From NCBI RefSeq assembly GCF_042477335.2, contig NC_091250.1:127693384-127757383 (forward strand): a stretch of 64,000 nucleotides of DNA. Reading direction: 5' to 3'. Made by a program: the position numbers and the translations under genes. The stretch is from Ovis canadensis (taxonomy: Eukaryota; Chordata; Mammalia; Artiodactyla; Bovidae). Shown piece after piece: positions 44,578 to 55,787 of the stretch; position 1 is the first letter of the stretch; each line of letters begins with the position of its first letter. The notes under the pieces were generated by a model. That model saw nothing but the letters and a program-made list of their open reading frames with translations. It had not been told where the DNA came from and did no database searches.

Positions 44578-44769
44578 TGTTGTCATTGTTGCTCAGTCGT
44601 GTCTGACTGCAACCCCGTGGACTGTGGCCCACCAGCAGTTTCCCAGGCAGGAATATGGGAGAAAGTTGCATTGCCTACTCCAGGGGGTCTTCCTGACCCA
44701 GGGATCAAACCCATGTTTCCTACATCGGCAAGCAGATTTTTTTTTTACCGCTGAGCCACCGGGGAAGCC
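44578..44769 (-). mobile_element. Bov-tA SINE
   Basis: TTGTTGTCATTGTTGCTCAG to GAGCCACCGGGGAAGCC. Confidence 0.86.
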
Positions 44770-44849
44770 TCGAGGGGGCATGGAACATTTCTGATCCTCA
44801 GCTTCCTTATCTGTAAGGTAGAGATGACACCTCTCTCTTCGTGGGGTGT

Positions 44850-45175
44850 GGGTTCATTTGCTCAGGCCGCTAGAGCCAAGTACCACACACAGACAGGACT
44901 GTCTGACATGAGGGACTCTATCCTTGGCTTGTAGGTGGCCATCTTTGTATCTTTGCACATTGTCCTTCTATGTCTGTCTTTCTTTCCAAATGTCCCCTTT
45001 TTCTAAGAACACCAGTCAACATGAATTAGGACCCATCCTAATGACCTTACCTTAACGATTACATCTACTTAAGGACTCTGTCTCTCGGGAAGGTCACGTT
45101 GCAAGGCATTAGGGCTATGAACTTGAACATGAATTTGGGGGGATGAATCCCACCCATATCATGACAGTTGCCATG
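44850..45175 (-). repeat. Ancient interspersed repeat, class uncertain (MaLR-type suspected)
   Basis: TATCCTTGGCTTGTAGGTGG, AACACCAGTCAACATGAATTA and AGGACCCATCCTAATGACC form a widely repeated mammalian pattern I cannot place with confidence. Confidence 0.35.
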
Positions 45176-47164
45176 GTGATAGGAGATAGTGGTGAGGAAA
45201 GGTTCATAAATGTGTTCTCTTTTCTCTCCTAGAGGAGGGACACCTTTGTCCTGGGGACATTTGTCTCATCCTCTCCATGCCTGGGCAGTAGAAGCAACTC
45301 CTGTAGGATTCTTGCTGGGTAGTTCCTTACTGTATTCTAGATGATTCCACTGTACTCTATGACGGACAAGGGCCATGAGCTCAGCATGGTGTCCCGTGAC
45401 CCAGAGACCTGCTTCAGCACATCCTTCCACTTTGTTTTCTCACCACAAGCTTCAGGCTTCCTTGTGTAGGAAGCTGTCTGGTGTGGTAGTCACAATCCCA
45501 GTCCCCAAGTCAGGCCCACCCGCACACCATCCCTGACCTCCACTCCCCAGCAGTGGAGCTTTGCCAAGTCTCTTCATCTTGGGAATTAAGAAAATGGACC
45601 CCATGTGTTGTGTCTGGGACATAGAATGATCTGGAATCAAAGTTCACAGTCTTGCATGAGTTCACCGTCAGTATCCATGCCCATGTTACATGGCGTGTCC
45701 CTCTCGGTCTCCATCCTCCAAGGTCGTCCAGACTCTGCTCGCTCTGTGTCCTGTTTGAATCTGGGCAACTACTCTGTTCCATTTCCCTCAGGGTCCCACT
45801 TGGAAGCAGGGTGACAGGTCTTCAGCTCAAGGCCTGATGGGTAAAAGGAGCCACATGCCTGCCCTGAGACTTGCCGGTCTCTGCCCCCTCGTACCCCTCA
45901 ACCCCTCTTTCCACTGTAAGCCGACCGGCCACTCCAGCCAGACACTCAGCAGCACAGACAGAGGTTCCAGGCAAGAGGCCAGCCCCCCTCACGGTTCCTG
46001 GCTGCCCCCAACCCCGGGCTACAGAGAGGAGAATCAAGGTGTCAAGCCAGCTCCTGCCCCAAGCAGCTCGGAGCAGGGCAACCCACATCCAGGGGCACCA
46101 GGCGGGGCTGTGAGGAATCCGCCCACAGGATAAGCTGTGGTCTCTGAATGACTCTCCGAGGACGAGCTCTTGTTACCGAGCGAGGGCTCATGTGCTTGAT
46201 GTACCGAAAGCCAAACTCTGACAGCGGTGTTGGCAACAAAGTCAGGGTTGACTTGCAGGACATCAACAGAGGAGAAAGGGAGACTCAGGCTCAAAAGCCC
46301 TGAACCCCGGATGGCTTCCAGGACAGGGTTTTGGAGACAGGGTTAGGGGAGGGTCCTAGGATGCCTGACTGTGGGCCTCTTTCTGATTGGTCCGTGGTAA
46401 GGTAGCAGGGCGATGGTTTAGGAATCTTAGTCATCACCCTTCTGGCCTCATCAGCCTGGGGTCTCCGTGTTTGTGCTCGCAGTCCCCATCCTTCACCTGG
46501 TAGGGTCTTAGGTTTTACAGAACAACTCGAGGCGTGCACCAGATTCTTCTCTGTGTCTCCAGAAGGAGTCGGGAGTCCATGACTACTGTTCTAATCATTA
46601 ACTGCGTGAGTCGGCTCTTTGGAACTTGAGGAAGACCTAGGGGACTCAGGCCTTTTTTCTATACACAAGGGTTTTTGTATCCAAGAGGGCCCCCAGGGTC
46701 CTGCTTGGCCTCAATCCCTCCTTTTCTTTGACTCTCCTCAGTCCTGAGGGGGTCAGGGAAGGACAAGAAAGGGAATGAAGTCTTGGAGAGAGAGGTTAAT
46801 CATAACTCCGTAAGTGAACTCAGTGTTAGGGGGACTCGGTTTCATTCAGGAGAGATTAAGCTGGGCTCCAAGCCCCTGGGTGCTGGGCAGGGTCTCCCAC
46901 AGCGACGCCAGTGTCAATCAGGCAGGAAGAAGAGGATTCTGGGACAGGAAGTGGAGTGGAAGGCGGGCCTTGACCTGGAGAGGAGTTGGCTGCCTGCTTC
47001 TCTGAGGGCCCCTCTGTGGGGACCAGGACCCTGGGGGCCGGGGGCTGCCCAGGAAGAGGCAGAGCCAAGTGGGGGGCAGTTGCAGCGGGCCTGGAGGGTT
47101 CTGAGAGCCGCCATGGCAGGGGCAGTTGTCAGTTACTCTAGTTAAGTCCCTCCAGGGTTCTGTG
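45176..47164. other. Unassigned intergenic sequence
   Basis: Two kilobases with almost no recognisable repeats, unusual for this window. I see no exon pair or known protein. Confidence 0.4.
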
Positions 47165-47234
47165 CTACTGCTGCTGCTGCTGCTAAGTCGCTTCAGTCAC
47201 GTCCGACTCTGTGCGACCCCATAGATGGCAGCCT
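47165..47234 (-). mobile_element. Bov-A2 SINE scrap with (GCT)n
   Basis: ACTGCTGCTGCTGCTGCTG then AAGTCGCTTCAGTCACGTC to CATAGATGGCAGCC. Confidence 0.8.
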
Positions 47235-47869
47235 GCTATAAAATCCTGCGAAACCGTCCAGCCCCGTCCATTTCAGCTGGGTTGGGGCAAACTGACGGAA
47301 GGGCCTGTGTTCAGGGTTAGGTCAGAGAGTGAGAGGAGCAGTAGGGGCGTGATGACACCAGGGAGACGCTCGCGGGAGAGGGGAGTGTCAGAGCCAAGCC
47401 TGCCACGGCCCGCCCCATCCTTCCGGGCAGCCTGGAGGAGCGGGGTGAAAATCGGGTGAGGACGCTGCGGGGAGGCACAGCCACCCACGTGACCGCATCC
47501 CTGCAGACATTGCCTTTCCCAACTCGAGTGTCTAGGCTTGTGCACCACAGGGGGCACTGAGGCCAGGGGTTTGAGTGAGGGCAGAGTGAGCCTACGGAGA
47601 GTCAAGAGACCCTGCCCTGCAAGAGCCAAGTTCAAATCCCGGGAGGACCAAGCTCAGAAGGTCAGAGCATGATTGGGGGCGGGGAGGGGGCATGTTATAG
47701 AGCTTAGGGTTCAGGAAGCTTCATCTGCACCCACAAATCTCCGACCTTGTTTTCTGGCACTGCCCTGGGAACACCCAGGCTCCTGGCTCTTCTCCGAGCC
47801 CGTGGACTGGCCCCGAATCAGGGCCCTGCCACTGCCACGCCTCTCCTCGGAAGTCTGCCCCACGTTATT
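47235..47869. other. Unassigned GC-rich sequence
   Basis: Nothing recognised. Confidence 0.45.
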
Positions 47870-48165
47870 TACATGACTTGGATCTCTGCTTAAGCATCAC
47901 CTCCAGAAGACATCTCTGACCGCCTCTGGAAAACAGCTCTCGTCCATCCGCTACACTGTCTTTTACTTCTCAGCTCTATTCCTTAAAACTTTATTTTACA
48001 GCACGCTTATCTGTGTATCTAATTACTGTGAGTTTGCCCTGGGAGAATGGAACCCCATGAAGGCAGGAGTCCTGTTTTGCTCCTTGTTGCCTCCCAAGCA
48101 TCCCAGACAGATCCTGGCACATAGTAGATACTCAATGAGTGTCTGCTGAGTAAATAATTAAGGTG
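47870..48165 (+). repeat. L2 LINE 3' end
   Basis: AAGCATCACCTCCAGAAGAC; ACCCCATGAAGGCAGGAGTC; CTGGCACATAGTAGATACTC; TGAGTAAATAATT. Confidence 0.75.
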
Positions 48166-48216
48166 ATAGGTGTGTACCGACCTTCCACTGAAGCGCCAGC
48201 ACTTGCCTTCTGGACG

Positions 48217-48477
48217 TCAGGCTGCCTTGAAGGGTCCTGCACTGGCAGGGGCAACGTGGAGGAGCCGCAGGTATTCCTGGGCCTTTGGCGACTCCGTCTC
48301 CCATCTGTCTCTCTGGTGCTTGGTCCTCTCCCCTGAGGGGCCCAGTTCCCCATAGTGCACCTCGGCCACACTGCGCACATGTGCCGTCTCATCTTCCTTG
48401 ATGGGTTTGTCTGCTACCGTGTTCTTTTCCGTTCTTGGCTTTCCAAAGCTTGCTTCTGTCAGGTCAGAACTATTCAT
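48217..48477 (-). other. Open frame of 86 codons between two L2 fragments; possible relic or exon
   Basis: This minus-strand frame has a balanced, hydrophilic, protein-like composition (for example ETAHVRSVAEVHYGELGP and DRWETESPKAQEYLRLL) and is not derived from any repeat I recognise. It occupies almost exactly the 300-bp gap between L2 relics at 47870-48165 and 48470-48720. I do not recognise the family. It could be a diverged processed pseudogene, a conserved exon or chance. Confidence 0.25.
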
Positions 48478-48720
48478 CCTTCAAGAACTAGCCTGAGGTG
48501 CTTCAAGCTTTTCATGAAACCCTTTTTTTTTACCATATAAAACTAATATTCTTTCCCCTCGGATTCCTTGAGAACTTCCTTCAGACTTTTAGGACAGAAG
48601 AGGGCTCTGTCATCCTTGGAAGACGATGAGCTTCTTAATAACCTTGAATGGAGGGTTGGTATCTCCAGTACTTTACTTATAATGAGTGCTCAATTAATAT
48701 CTGCTTAATTGAATAAAAAT
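48470..48720 (+). repeat. L2 LINE 3' end
   Basis: TTCATCCTTCAAGAACTAGCC; GAGTGCTCAATTAATATC; ends TTAATTGAATAAA. Confidence 0.65.
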
Positions 48721-48769
48721 GACATTCTTCTCTAAGAATTAGCTGGGGAAAAGGAAACAAATTTAAATA

Positions 48770-48970
48770 TGCTCTAGGTGTTCCACACTGTGCTAATAAT
48801 AGCATCACATACGTTAATTTCCAAAAAACAGCAGTCTAAGAGGATATACATCTTATGGCATATATATTATCATCCCTGTATTATAAACAAGGATCACAGA
48901 AGTTGTATGAGCTGCCCAGGATCACAAAGCTAGTTAGAAGCAGAACAAGTGTTTAAAGTTAGATGCATAT
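48770..48970 (-). repeat. MIR SINE, antisense
   Basis: ATCATCCCTGTATTATAAAC, GAGCTGCCCAGGATCAC, AAGCTAGTTAGAAGCAG. Confidence 0.7.
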
Positions 48971-49669
48971 ATATATAGAGAGAGACAAAATGGCTTATAT
49001 TTAGTTTGATGGCTTATATTCGAATTATTTTCATCCCTGTAAATTCAGAATGAAATTTTAGAAGATGACATAGTTAGATATAAACAGGCATGGAGTTGTA
49101 AACCTGATTCTAACACACCAAAAAAGGTGTCCTTTTCCCACAAGAATGAGAATAACTTTTTATTGCCTTTTGTGTGTGTGAGGAGTTTCTCTGAGCTACA
49201 CAGATATCTGTCCCGGTTGAATCAAAACAGTTGGCCGCAATGAGGCCCCATAAATGTGTGATGCCTGACTAACATTGTTCTGGAAGCTAGAACAATTAGT
49301 GCAGCTTTACCCAGGGCTTGAAAAGGCAAGAGATATTTATAGCAACACTAACAGCTGATTACAAGCATCTGCATGCCAATGAAACTTATTCTAGGAAATC
49401 TTACAATTACCAAGTTCAGTAGCTAACAGTTCAGTAGCCACAGTTAAAAATTTTATTTTTAAAGCCTCCACTGAAACTAAGAATAGAAAAATAAGAGGGC
49501 TGCCCTAAAGTGGTGTCTCATGGCAAACTCAGCTCCCTGAATGCAGTTCAGTCCCTGAAGACACAAAACTTTACAACAGTGTAACTGAAATAAAAACTAT
49601 CCATAAAAAAAAATTCCAAACAATGCACTCTGATGCTTATGGAACTTATCAGGCAAGTCCTTTAAAGAG
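48971..49669. other. Unassigned AT-rich sequence
   Basis: No long open frame and no repeat recognised; not identified. Confidence 0.4.
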
Positions 49670-49873
49670 GGCTTCCCTTGTAGCTCAGATGATAAAGAAT
49701 CTGCTTGCAATGCCGTAGACCTGGGTTTGACCCCTAGGTCAGGGGATCCCCTGGAGAAGGGAATGGATACCCACTCTGGTATTCTTTCCTAGAGAATCCC
49801 ATGGACAGAGAAGCCTGGTGTGCTACAGTCCATGGAGTCCCAAAGAGTTGGACACCGCTGAGCAACTAACACT
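49670..49873 (+). mobile_element. Bov-tA SINE
   Basis: GGGCTTCCCTTGTAGCTCAG to CACCGCTGAGCAACTAAC. Confidence 0.87.
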
Positions 49874-50577
49874 ACACTACATGAAATCCTTAAACTAAAT
49901 AGTTCCAGACTGAAAACTAAATGCATTCTTAAACTCATGTTTTTTTTCCCTAGAAAAGTTGGTTACCAAAATGTATCATTGATCAAACAATAGAAAAACT
50001 TTCAGACCTAAAAAAATAGAAAAGGAGGGTAGAAAAAAATAGAAAGGAGGTACATTCATGCAATGCTACTGGTTATTTTTTTCCTTCAAGGAAAGTTTTC
50101 TTCTCTTAATAGTAATGCTTTCAAGCAAAGGTTTGTAAAGTAGAAAATCTGGCAGATGCAGAAAGAATTTTAAAAGAAAAGGAAGACTTCTGTCCCATTG
50201 CTGCCAGAATCAATCGTGGCTGACACGTCAATCTCCTCTCGCTTTGCTCTGTATTTTCTCAGCCTGCTTCTCACCATCTCCGGCTTTGCTGTTATTCATC
50301 TGCCCTGTTTTGCTCTGAGCAGTGCTGGTGACCTGGCGGATGGGATCTTTGGAGGCCCTGGGGGCTGAGCTGCCGTCCACGCAGTGACCACAGGTGCATT
50401 ATTTCTCTTCTCCAGGATGGAAGCTTGCACAGGTCTGTTCCGAGAGTCTGAAAGAATCAAGCACCCTCTGCACAGACCCGCACCGCATTGCCCACAGGCT
50501 CAGCGTCCAGGTACAAACCCCTCCACCAGCCAGAAGCCTTGGGTTCAATGCCCCGATCTAGGTGATTCAAAGACTGC
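49874..50577. other. Unassigned intergenic sequence
   Basis: AT-rich at left, mixed at right. No gene recognised. Confidence 0.45.
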
Positions 50578-50591
50578 TTGGCATAAAAAGG

Positions 50592-50803
50592 GGATTCCCT
50601 GGTGGCTCAGAAGGGAAAGAGTCCACCTGCAATGTGGGAGACCTGAGTTCAGTCCCTGGATCAGGAGGATCACTTGGAGGAGGAAATGGCAACCCATTCC
50701 AGGATTCTTGCCTGAAAAATCCCATGGATGGAGGAGCCTGGCGGGCTACAGTCCATTTACAGTTGCAAAGAGCTGGACACAACTGAGTGACCTCCTTTTC
50801 ACT
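50592..50803 (+). mobile_element. Bov-tA SINE with perfect 14-bp target duplication
   Basis: Head GGATTCCCTGGTGGCTCAG to ACTGAGTGACCTCC. TTGGCATAAAAAGG is present at 50578-50591 and 50804-50817. Confidence 0.9.
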
Positions 50804-50837
50804 TTGGCATAAAAAGGAGCGCATTTGAGTCACTTCT

Positions 50838-51285
50838 AGTGAACTGGATGAGCCTAGAGCCTTACACAGAGTGAAGTAAGTAAAAAAGAGAACAAATATC
50901 ATATATGAACACACATATATGGAATCCAGAAAAGTGGTACTGATTAACCTATTTGCAGGGAAGGACTAGAGGCACAGACATAGAGAACAGGCTTTGGACA
51001 CAACAGGGGAAGGACAGGGCAGATCAAATTGAGAGAGTAGCACTGAAACATATACAATGCTGTATATAAAATAGAAAGCCAGTGGGAATTTGCTGTATGA
51101 CTCGGATCTTAACCTGGTGCTCTGTGACTAGCTAGAGGGTGGGGTGGGCTGCCTGTACTTTTAAGGAGGTACAAGGGGGAGAGGACAGATGTATACTTAT
51201 GGCTGATTCATGTTGATGTATGGCAGAAACCAACACAACGTTGCTAAGCAATTGTCTTCCAATTAAAAAAAAACTTAAATAAAAT
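50838..51285 (+). mobile_element. Ruminant L1 3' end
   Basis: GAACTGGATGAGCCTAGAGC, GGAATCCAGAAAAGTGGTAC, AACCAACACAACGTTGC, A-rich tail. Confidence 0.85.
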
Positions 51286-52118
51286 CAGAAAAAAATAAAA
51301 AGAAATAATAAAGACCCCTTGGCAGTTGTGACTCAGCTTCTCAGAGCGACTTTCACGAGACCCTGCTTATTGTTTAATTCCCTGTGAGCTGTGAGCAAGA
51401 GGCAGGAGGAGAGAGCCTTTCTGGAGCATTCCTGGGTTTCACCCCTGCAGACTGCTCGCCGTCTCTGTTCATCTTGCAGGTGGATGGTAGGGCGAGGGCA
51501 GGGGCATCAGCAGGCTTTGTGCTCCTGATCCCGGGTCACTGTGGGAGACTCTCAGATGAAAACTGTCTATTTCTGTGTGGGTCAAGAGAACAGAAGCCAT
51601 CAGTCAAGGCTCAAGGAAGGGTTTTGTTTTCTCTGTCTCTACGAAATGGTCCAGCTTCACTACATGCCCTGGCATACACTGGATGTCGCCCGGGGTGATG
51701 GCCACACCCAGGCCCCGGCCACACGGGGTCCAGGGGCAGCAGGACAAAGGCTAGAGCTGCCAACCTCTGAACAGCCTGGGCCACAGTGTGTGCAAGCGTG
51801 GCACACGCCGTGTCCTCCAGGGGCACAGCCAAGCCAGCAGCGGGCGGCCGGGAACCCGCAGGTCAGTTAGGGACAGCCAGGGGCTGGCAGGCAGGGCAGA
51901 GGGGCCAGTGGGGGCCCTGGGGTGAATGAGAAGTCCCGGGAAGGACTTCTCCTGGGAGCCTGGAAGACGGGAGATTGAGGTAGAAACCAACAGAGGCGTC
52001 CTTCCTAACTTCCTAAGTACTTACTGAACCCTATGTTCCTTATACAATAATTCCATTATTCAAGCTTCTCAAATATGCAAGACAGGGATTGTTGGAATAT
52101 GGGCTGTAATGGCTATCT
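51286..52118. other. Unassigned sequence, including possible 3' UTR of the caspase-7 copy
   Basis: The minus strand just past the caspase stop (GATAGCCATTACAGCCC, about 52098-52118) may derive from the parental 3' UTR. The rest is unassigned. Confidence 0.4.
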
Positions 52119-52503
52119 TCAAACATAGAGTTCCTTGGTGAGCATGGAGACCACACTTGGGATCTGCTTCTGCTCGTGGAAGCGAGGGTCATCAGACTGA
52201 GATTCAAAGCACCTGGGCACCCTGTCATTCAACCTGGTGAGGATCTGCAGGATTTCCAGGCTCTTTCTAAGGTCAATCAGGAAGGAACAGAAGGCCTGCA
52301 CAAACCAGGAGCCCCTCCCTGGGTTCCTGCATGAGGAAGAGCCTCCAACTGTGGAGTAGGCAAAGAGAAGTCAGCTTCAACTGGGATCTCATATCCCAGG
52401 ACCTGAGGACTAGCATCTCTGTCCCTGATGGGTGGATCCTGTCATCGAGCTCTGTCTCCTGGCAAGCCTGAATGAGGAAGAGTTTAGGTTTCTCTAACAG
52501 GAT
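52119..52503 (-). pseudogene. CASP7 (pseudogene): Caspase-7 retropseudogene, 3' coding part only, frameshifted
   Basis: Three minus-strand frames together resemble the caspase-7 catalytic region. Frame 1 (52500-52441) reads LLEKPKLFLIQACQETELDD, where active caspase-7 has QACRG around the catalytic cysteine: the Cys is kept but R-G is now Q-E. Frame 2 (52417-52366) reads DASPQ...IPVEADF with a short insertion. After a one-base loss, frame 3 (52364-52119) reads FAYSTV, then [36 protein letters not shown] and SMLTKELYV, then stop. GRGSWFVQ and FESQSDDP favour caspase-7 over caspase-3. STV to GRGSW is continuous with no intron, where I recall caspase genes being split, so a processed copy is likely. 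The 5' portion is missing; a BovB fragment abuts it at about 52507. Not expected to make protease. Confidence 0.85.
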
Positions 52504-52506
52504 CAG

Positions 52507-52803
52507 CCATAAAGGAAATCAATCCTAAATATTCATTGGAAGGACTGATGCTGAAGCTGAAGCTCCAATACTTTGGCCACCTGATGCAGAGAGCTGACTC
52601 ACTGGAAAAGACCCTGATGCTGGGAAAGATTGAAGGCAGGAGGAGAAGGAGACGACGGAGGAGGAGATGGTTGGATAGCATCATCAATTCTTTGGTCAAG
52701 AGTTGAGTAAACTCAGGGAGATGGTGCAAGACAGGGAAGCCTGGCTTGCTGCAGTCCACGGGGTTGCAAAGTATTGGACACAACTGAGCACCTGAACAAC
52801 AAG
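52507..52803 (+). mobile_element. BovB LINE 3' fragment abutting the caspase-7 pseudogene
   Basis: From AAAGGAAATCAATCC to ACTGAGCACCTGAACAAC. I looked for the missing upstream part of the caspase copy just right of it and did not see it. Confidence 0.85.
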
Positions 52804-52987
52804 AGGAAAGTAGTAATAGTAATTATTCCCAGAGGGCTAAAACACTCTGTGCATAGATGTAAGGTTTTGTTTTGTTTCTTTTAGTTTTGCTTTTTTTTTT
52901 TTTTGCTGTTTGATCAACTTTGAAATAGGTCTACATGACCATTCTGTATCAGTCTTCTCTCTAACCACCACTGTTCGATGTCAACCA

Positions 52988-53537
52988 TCACGAAATCATA
53001 AGAAGCTTTCTCCTTGGAAGAAAAGCTCTGACAAACCTAGGCAGCATTTTAAAAATCAGAGACATCATTTTGCCCAACAGAGATATGTATACTCAAAGCT
53101 ATGGTTTCTCCAGTAGTCATGTACAGATGTGAGAGTTGGACCATAACGAAGGCTGAGCACCGAAAAATTGATGCTTTTGAATTGTGGTGCTGGAGAAGAC
53201 TCTCAAGAGCCCCTTTGACAGCAAGGAGATCAAACCAGTCAATCCCAAAGGAAATCAACCCTGAATATTCATTAAAAGGAATGATACTGAAGCTGAGCCT
53301 CCAACATTTTGGCTACCTGATGTGAAGAGCCAACATATTGGAAAAAGACACTGATGCTGGGAAAGATTGATAGCGGGAGGAATAAGGAGCAACAGAGGAT
53401 GAGATGGTTGGATGGCATCATTGCCTTAATGGACATGAGTTTGAGCAAACTCCAGGAGATAAGAAGGAAAGAAGAGCCTGGCTTGCTGCAGTCCCTGGGG
53501 TCACAAAGAGTTGGACATGACTTAGTAAGTAAACAAC
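52988..53537 (+). mobile_element. BovB LINE 3' fragment, diverged
   Basis: From CATCACGAAATCATAAG through GTTGGACCATAACGAAGGC to ACATGACTTAGTAAGT. The plus frame 53101-53325 retains YRCESWTITKAEHRK. Confidence 0.83.
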
Positions 53538-53776
53538 AGTAACAACAGCATCCTTATTGAGTGCCTACTGTGTGCCAGGCTCTGAGGGCACCAAGAAGAC
53601 GGGGAAGTCAGGGGTCCCACAAAGCCGTTGGGCTTGGTCAGCTCAGCGTGGTAGAAGAAGGGTTTTGGGGGGAGATTTTTGCCTCATGTCTGTTTTTCTG
53701 CACTTGTATTTGGGAGGGTGGAGGTGTCTTTGGAAAGCAGCATGGATTAGTCAGGTGGGAGTTGAGAAACAGTGCT

Positions 53777-53900
53777 GGTTCTCAAACGTTAGTTGTCTAA
53801 GCATGACTCACCAGGGCAGCCTGTTAAAAATGGGGATTAATGGGCTGCATCCCCAGAAGTGAGATTTGACAATCTCACTTTGAACAAGGACACAGTTTTA
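53777..53900 (+). repeat. MER5-like hAT DNA transposon
   Basis: CTGGTTCTCAAACGTTAG, CAGGGCAGCCTGTTAAAAATG. Confidence 0.65.
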
Positions 53901-54094
53901 CACTGATGTGGCTCTTGGGTCTGGAGCCATCCTGGGGTTTCTGCTGGCAGTTCCCTGATGGCTCTCAGTGGTTCTTGCTACCGAGTGTACCAAAGTACCC
54001 ACACCTTCTTTTCTGGCACAGCAACTCAAACTGAGACGAAACTTCTTCCGTTTCACCTTGACTACCTTATTTATCCGTAGTCTTTGGTTTTGTG

Positions 54095-54278
54095 GGGGCT
54101 TTGCTGGTGGCTCAGACAGTAAAGAATCTGCCTTCAATGCAGGAGACCCAGGTTCAGTCCCTGGATGGGGAAGATCCCCTGGAGAAGGGAATGTCAACCC
54201 ACTCCAGTATTCTTGCCTGGAGAATCCCATGGAGGTCCGTGGGGTCTCAGAGAGTCAGACACGACTGAGCAACTAACA
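54095..54278 (+). mobile_element. Bov-tA SINE ending in a (CA)n tract
   Basis: GGGGCTTTGCTGGTGGCTC to GACTGAGCAACTAACAC; a short CA repeat (54277-54296) has grown at its tail. Confidence 0.86.
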
Positions 54279-54296
54279 CACACACACACACACACT

Positions 54297-54659
54297 GTTT
54301 TGTGAGTGGTGAGGTTTCAATATGTTCTTAGAAGTGGCTCCAGAAGTTAAGAGGGACCTCCACTCGGGAGCAGGACGCATGCGCAGCTCGGGTGCTGCCC
54401 TGACCCAGTGGACGCCCCATCTTCGCCTTTCCTGACGGATCTCTCCAGCCCACTCTTCTCTGAGGATGGCTGGAGTCTGTTTATTCACAGCTCTCCCATG
54501 GGCCTCCTGCCATCTCCCCTTGCTGTGTTTCTCTCTGTCCCCAGCGGAGCCTTGGTGGCGTTATCGGGAAGTCAGCCTTTCTTAGCGGCTGAGCCTTTAA
54601 TCCTTTCAGCTGCTGTGCTCCTGCGTGTCCTCTAGCAGAAAACAGGACACATGTGCGGT
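54297..54659. other. Unassigned sequence
   Basis: Nothing recognised between the Bov-tA and the TG-rich minisatellite. Confidence 0.45.
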
Positions 54660-54880
54660 GTGTGCACGTCCGCCTGTGGAGTGTATGCACCTGGGGTGTT
54701 GCGTGTGTGTTGTGTGTATGTGAGTTGTGTGTCAGTGTGCGTGCCTGAGTTGTGTGTGTGATTTGTGTTTGTGTGCATGTCTGCCTGTGGAGTGTGTTCC
54801 GTGTGCGTTGTGTATAAGTGAGTTGTGTGTCAGTGTGAGTACCTGAGTTGTGTGTGTGATGGGCATGCATGTCTACCTGC
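54660..54880 (+). repeat. TG-rich minisatellite, two units of roughly 90-110 bp
   Basis: The block beginning GTCCGCCTGTGGAGTGTATG (54669) recurs as GTCTGCCTGTGGAGTGTGTT (54779). Both contain TGAGTTGTGTGTCAGTGTG and end GAGTTGTGTGTGTGAT. Confidence 0.85.
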
Positions 54881-55520
54881 CTGCCCGCAGGAGCGTGGTC
54901 CTACCTGAATAACCACCCGCCCCTCCGCTGTATCTTCCTCCTGCCCCGTTCAGCCCCGCAGAGGTGCAGACGGGCTTGGCAGAGGCTGACTTGCTGTGTC
55001 TCCTTCTTATCTGTTCTCTCTGGGAGAGATTTGGAGATGGAGCAAGGGCGCTGATTCGTGGTAGAAACCGTGAAAGGCTCGAGCGCTTCCGAGCCTGAGC
55101 ACAGGTTGTTGGCAGGGATCGTCCTTTAGAAACACTGACCAGGGTCCCGGTGTGTCTGTGTCCGTGGGTGAGGTGGACCCGGAAGCTTGGGGTCCATGAG
55201 GGTGGCACTGGGCACCGCTGGGGAGCCGGACAGCCCGCGGTTTGATAAGGGGAGAGTCGAGGGTCCTTCCATTGGCAGGTCTGTGCGGATGGGACTGGAG
55301 TGGGATGTATGAGGTGGTACTAAGGGGGCCCGATGCGGATGAACGTCTTCACTCCGAGGGCTCATTACCTCCTGCCTCTGGTCTGGGGCTTTCTTTGACT
55401 TGGTGGGATATAGATAGGGGGTCCTCTGGCCTCTTGTACAAATATGTCCTTTTCCTGGTGGTCCCTCTCCCTCATCTTGCAGAGTGTGTTTCAGGAGAAC
55501 TCTATCCTTATTTTGAAAAG
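54881..55520. other. Unassigned sequence
   Basis: Moderately CpG-containing, no gene recognised. Confidence 0.45.
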
Positions 55521-55787
55521 TAGTGTTGCTGTTCAGTTGCTCAGTTGTGTCTGACTCTGCGACCCCATGGACTGCAGCACGCCAGGCTTCCCTGTCCTTC
55601 ACCATCTCCTGGAGCTTGCTGAAACTTCATGTCCTTTGAGTCGTGATGCCATCCAACCATCTCATCCTCTGTCGTGCCCTTATCCTCCTGTCTTCAATCT
55701 TTCCTAGCATCAGGGTCTTTTCCAATGAATTGGCTCTTCGCATCAAGTGGCAAGAGTATTGGAGTCTCAGCATCAGTTCTCCCAGTG
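55521..55787 (-). mobile_element. BovB LINE 3' fragment, antisense
   Basis: TGTTGCTGTTCAGTTGCTC at left to CATCAGTTCTCCCAGTG at right. Confidence 0.82.
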
